Origin: Niameybacter massiliensis
Lineage (GTDB): Bacteria; Bacillota; Clostridia; Lachnospirales; Cellulosilyticaceae
Assembly (NCBI RefSeq): GCF_001282685.1
Contig: NZ_LN875035.1
Location: forward strand, 848,250-912,249
Length of the DNA: 64,000 bases
Reading direction: 5' to 3'
Shown: piece after piece, positions 63,684 through 64,000 of the stretch
Position numbering within the stretch: the first letter of the stretch is position 1
Layout: each line of letters begins with the position of its first letter
Position numbers and translations under genes: made by a program
The notes under the pieces: model-generated
Told to the model about the DNA's origin: nothing
The model's input: only the letters and a program-made list of their open reading frames with translations
Databases searched by the model: none

Positions 63684-64000
63684 TTAAGATAAACACTTCA
63701 TCAAATCTCTTTTTATCTCTTCTAGAATTTGATAAAAGTTTTCTCTTTTTAAAGTATATACAGCAGTATCTCCTCTTCCTTTAATATGATTTAAAAAAGG
63801 ATGTGATTTTTCCTTTAGTACTCCTATTACAAGCTTATCACTATCTAGCACTTTAAAAATTGTATCTTGGAAAATATAAGCTTCTCGTTCTAATACACCT
63901 ATCTCATCCATCACTATATACGGTTTCTCACATTGCATACTTGCCTCTAATAGATTTACGCCTAAAGTCTCAAAGGTACATGTAATCGGTTCACATGTCT
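63684..64000 (-). CDS. NTPase (THEP1/nucleoside-triphosphatase-like), partial
   Basis: The 5' end lies beyond the window. The visible 105 codons end at 63684 and read ...GVNLLEASMQCEKPYIVMDEIGVLE, with the Walker B-like MDEIG typical of THEP1-type NTPases, then a GVLK segment and a final basic helix. These enzymes hydrolyse nucleoside triphosphates. It lies 21 bases upstream of the binding-protein gene and is probably in the same operon. NTPases of this kind often accompany molybdenum-cofactor and purine-hydroxylase gene sets. Confidence 0.7.
   Translation of the reverse strand, partial: TCEPITCTFETLGVNLLEASMQCEKPYIVMDEIGVLEREAYIFQDTIFKVLDSDKLVIGVLKEKSHPFLNHIKGRGDTAVYTLKRENFYQILEEIKRDLMKCLS

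Noticed and set aside
1-64000. Prophage, insertion sequence or genomic island
   Set aside because: No integrase, transposase, phage structural gene, tRNA or terminal repeats were seen, and gene content and base composition look uniform.

Overview
The window is ordinary chromosomal DNA of a low-GC, spore-forming Firmicute of class Clostridia, most likely Lachnospirales; a Cellulosilyticum-like genome would fit, but that is a guess from style. The evidence is A+T-rich codon use, strong AGGAGG-type ribosome sites, frequent intrinsic terminators, a PyrR-type pyr leader, the PrkA-YhbH-SpoVR sporulation trio, and RecU, WalJ, YesL and MATE genes. I see no rRNA, tRNA, CRISPR, insertion sequence or prophage. 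Genes are tightly packed, and the only gene-poor stretch over 300 bases (8617-8958) is the regulatory leader of the pyrimidine operon.

Layout. 1-8952 (minus): pyrimidine operon pyrB-pyrC-pyrF-carA-carB-pyrK-pyrD, running off the left edge. Its leader carries a sigma-A promoter, a PyrR-binding hairpin, a 31-codon leader ORF and a terminator. A second promoter overlapped by an ARG-box palindrome lies between pyrC and pyrF, so the carAB-containing part may also respond to arginine. 8959-13110: HAD phosphatase and a three-gene sugar ABC importer. 13114-20727 (minus): gpsA, a Gate-domain membrane protein, a cobalamin nucleotide-loop operon (cobT, cobS, cobC, cobD, cbiB; no cobU) and a DppA-type peptidase. 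20868-29418: oligoendopeptidase F, a CorA-like protein, MsrAB, a zinc phospholipase-like protein, WalJ, a MATE pump and the AlaX editing protein.

29522-33912 (minus): prkA-yhbH-spoVR. 34099-37510: a tellurite/stress-type module (YceG, TelA and a convergent degenerate TerD-like protein) with a Fur-box-like palindrome at its promoter. 37619-49104: a degenerate GH26-like lipoprotein, recU, a helical-repeat protein, a pseudouridine synthase, an SDR, an M16C protease, a divergent polysaccharide deacetylase, a YHS-type small membrane protein, metY and a YesL protein with a very acidic tail. 49349-51981: argG-argH behind an ARG-like box. 52136-58546: an unknown protein, glgB, an unknown protein with a His/Cys-rich metal-binding tail, and a MarR-MATE operon with a candidate operator. 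58731-64000: a flavodoxin-type reductase, a lipoprotein, then a minus-strand cluster of NTPase, FecB-type binding protein, FecCD permease, MocA-like nucleotidyltransferase and xpt.

The strongest second-look items are regulatory. They are the pyr leader, where an 11-bp long-range antiterminator would compete with the PyrR hairpin and the terminator while enclosing a small ORF, and the internal ARG-box promoter in front of pyrF-carAB. The most interesting proteins are the His/Cys-tailed protein, the TerD-like protein, the GH26-like protein lacking both catalytic glutamates, and the Gate-domain protein in the cob operon. All functional calls rest on reading motifs by eye; no database search was run.
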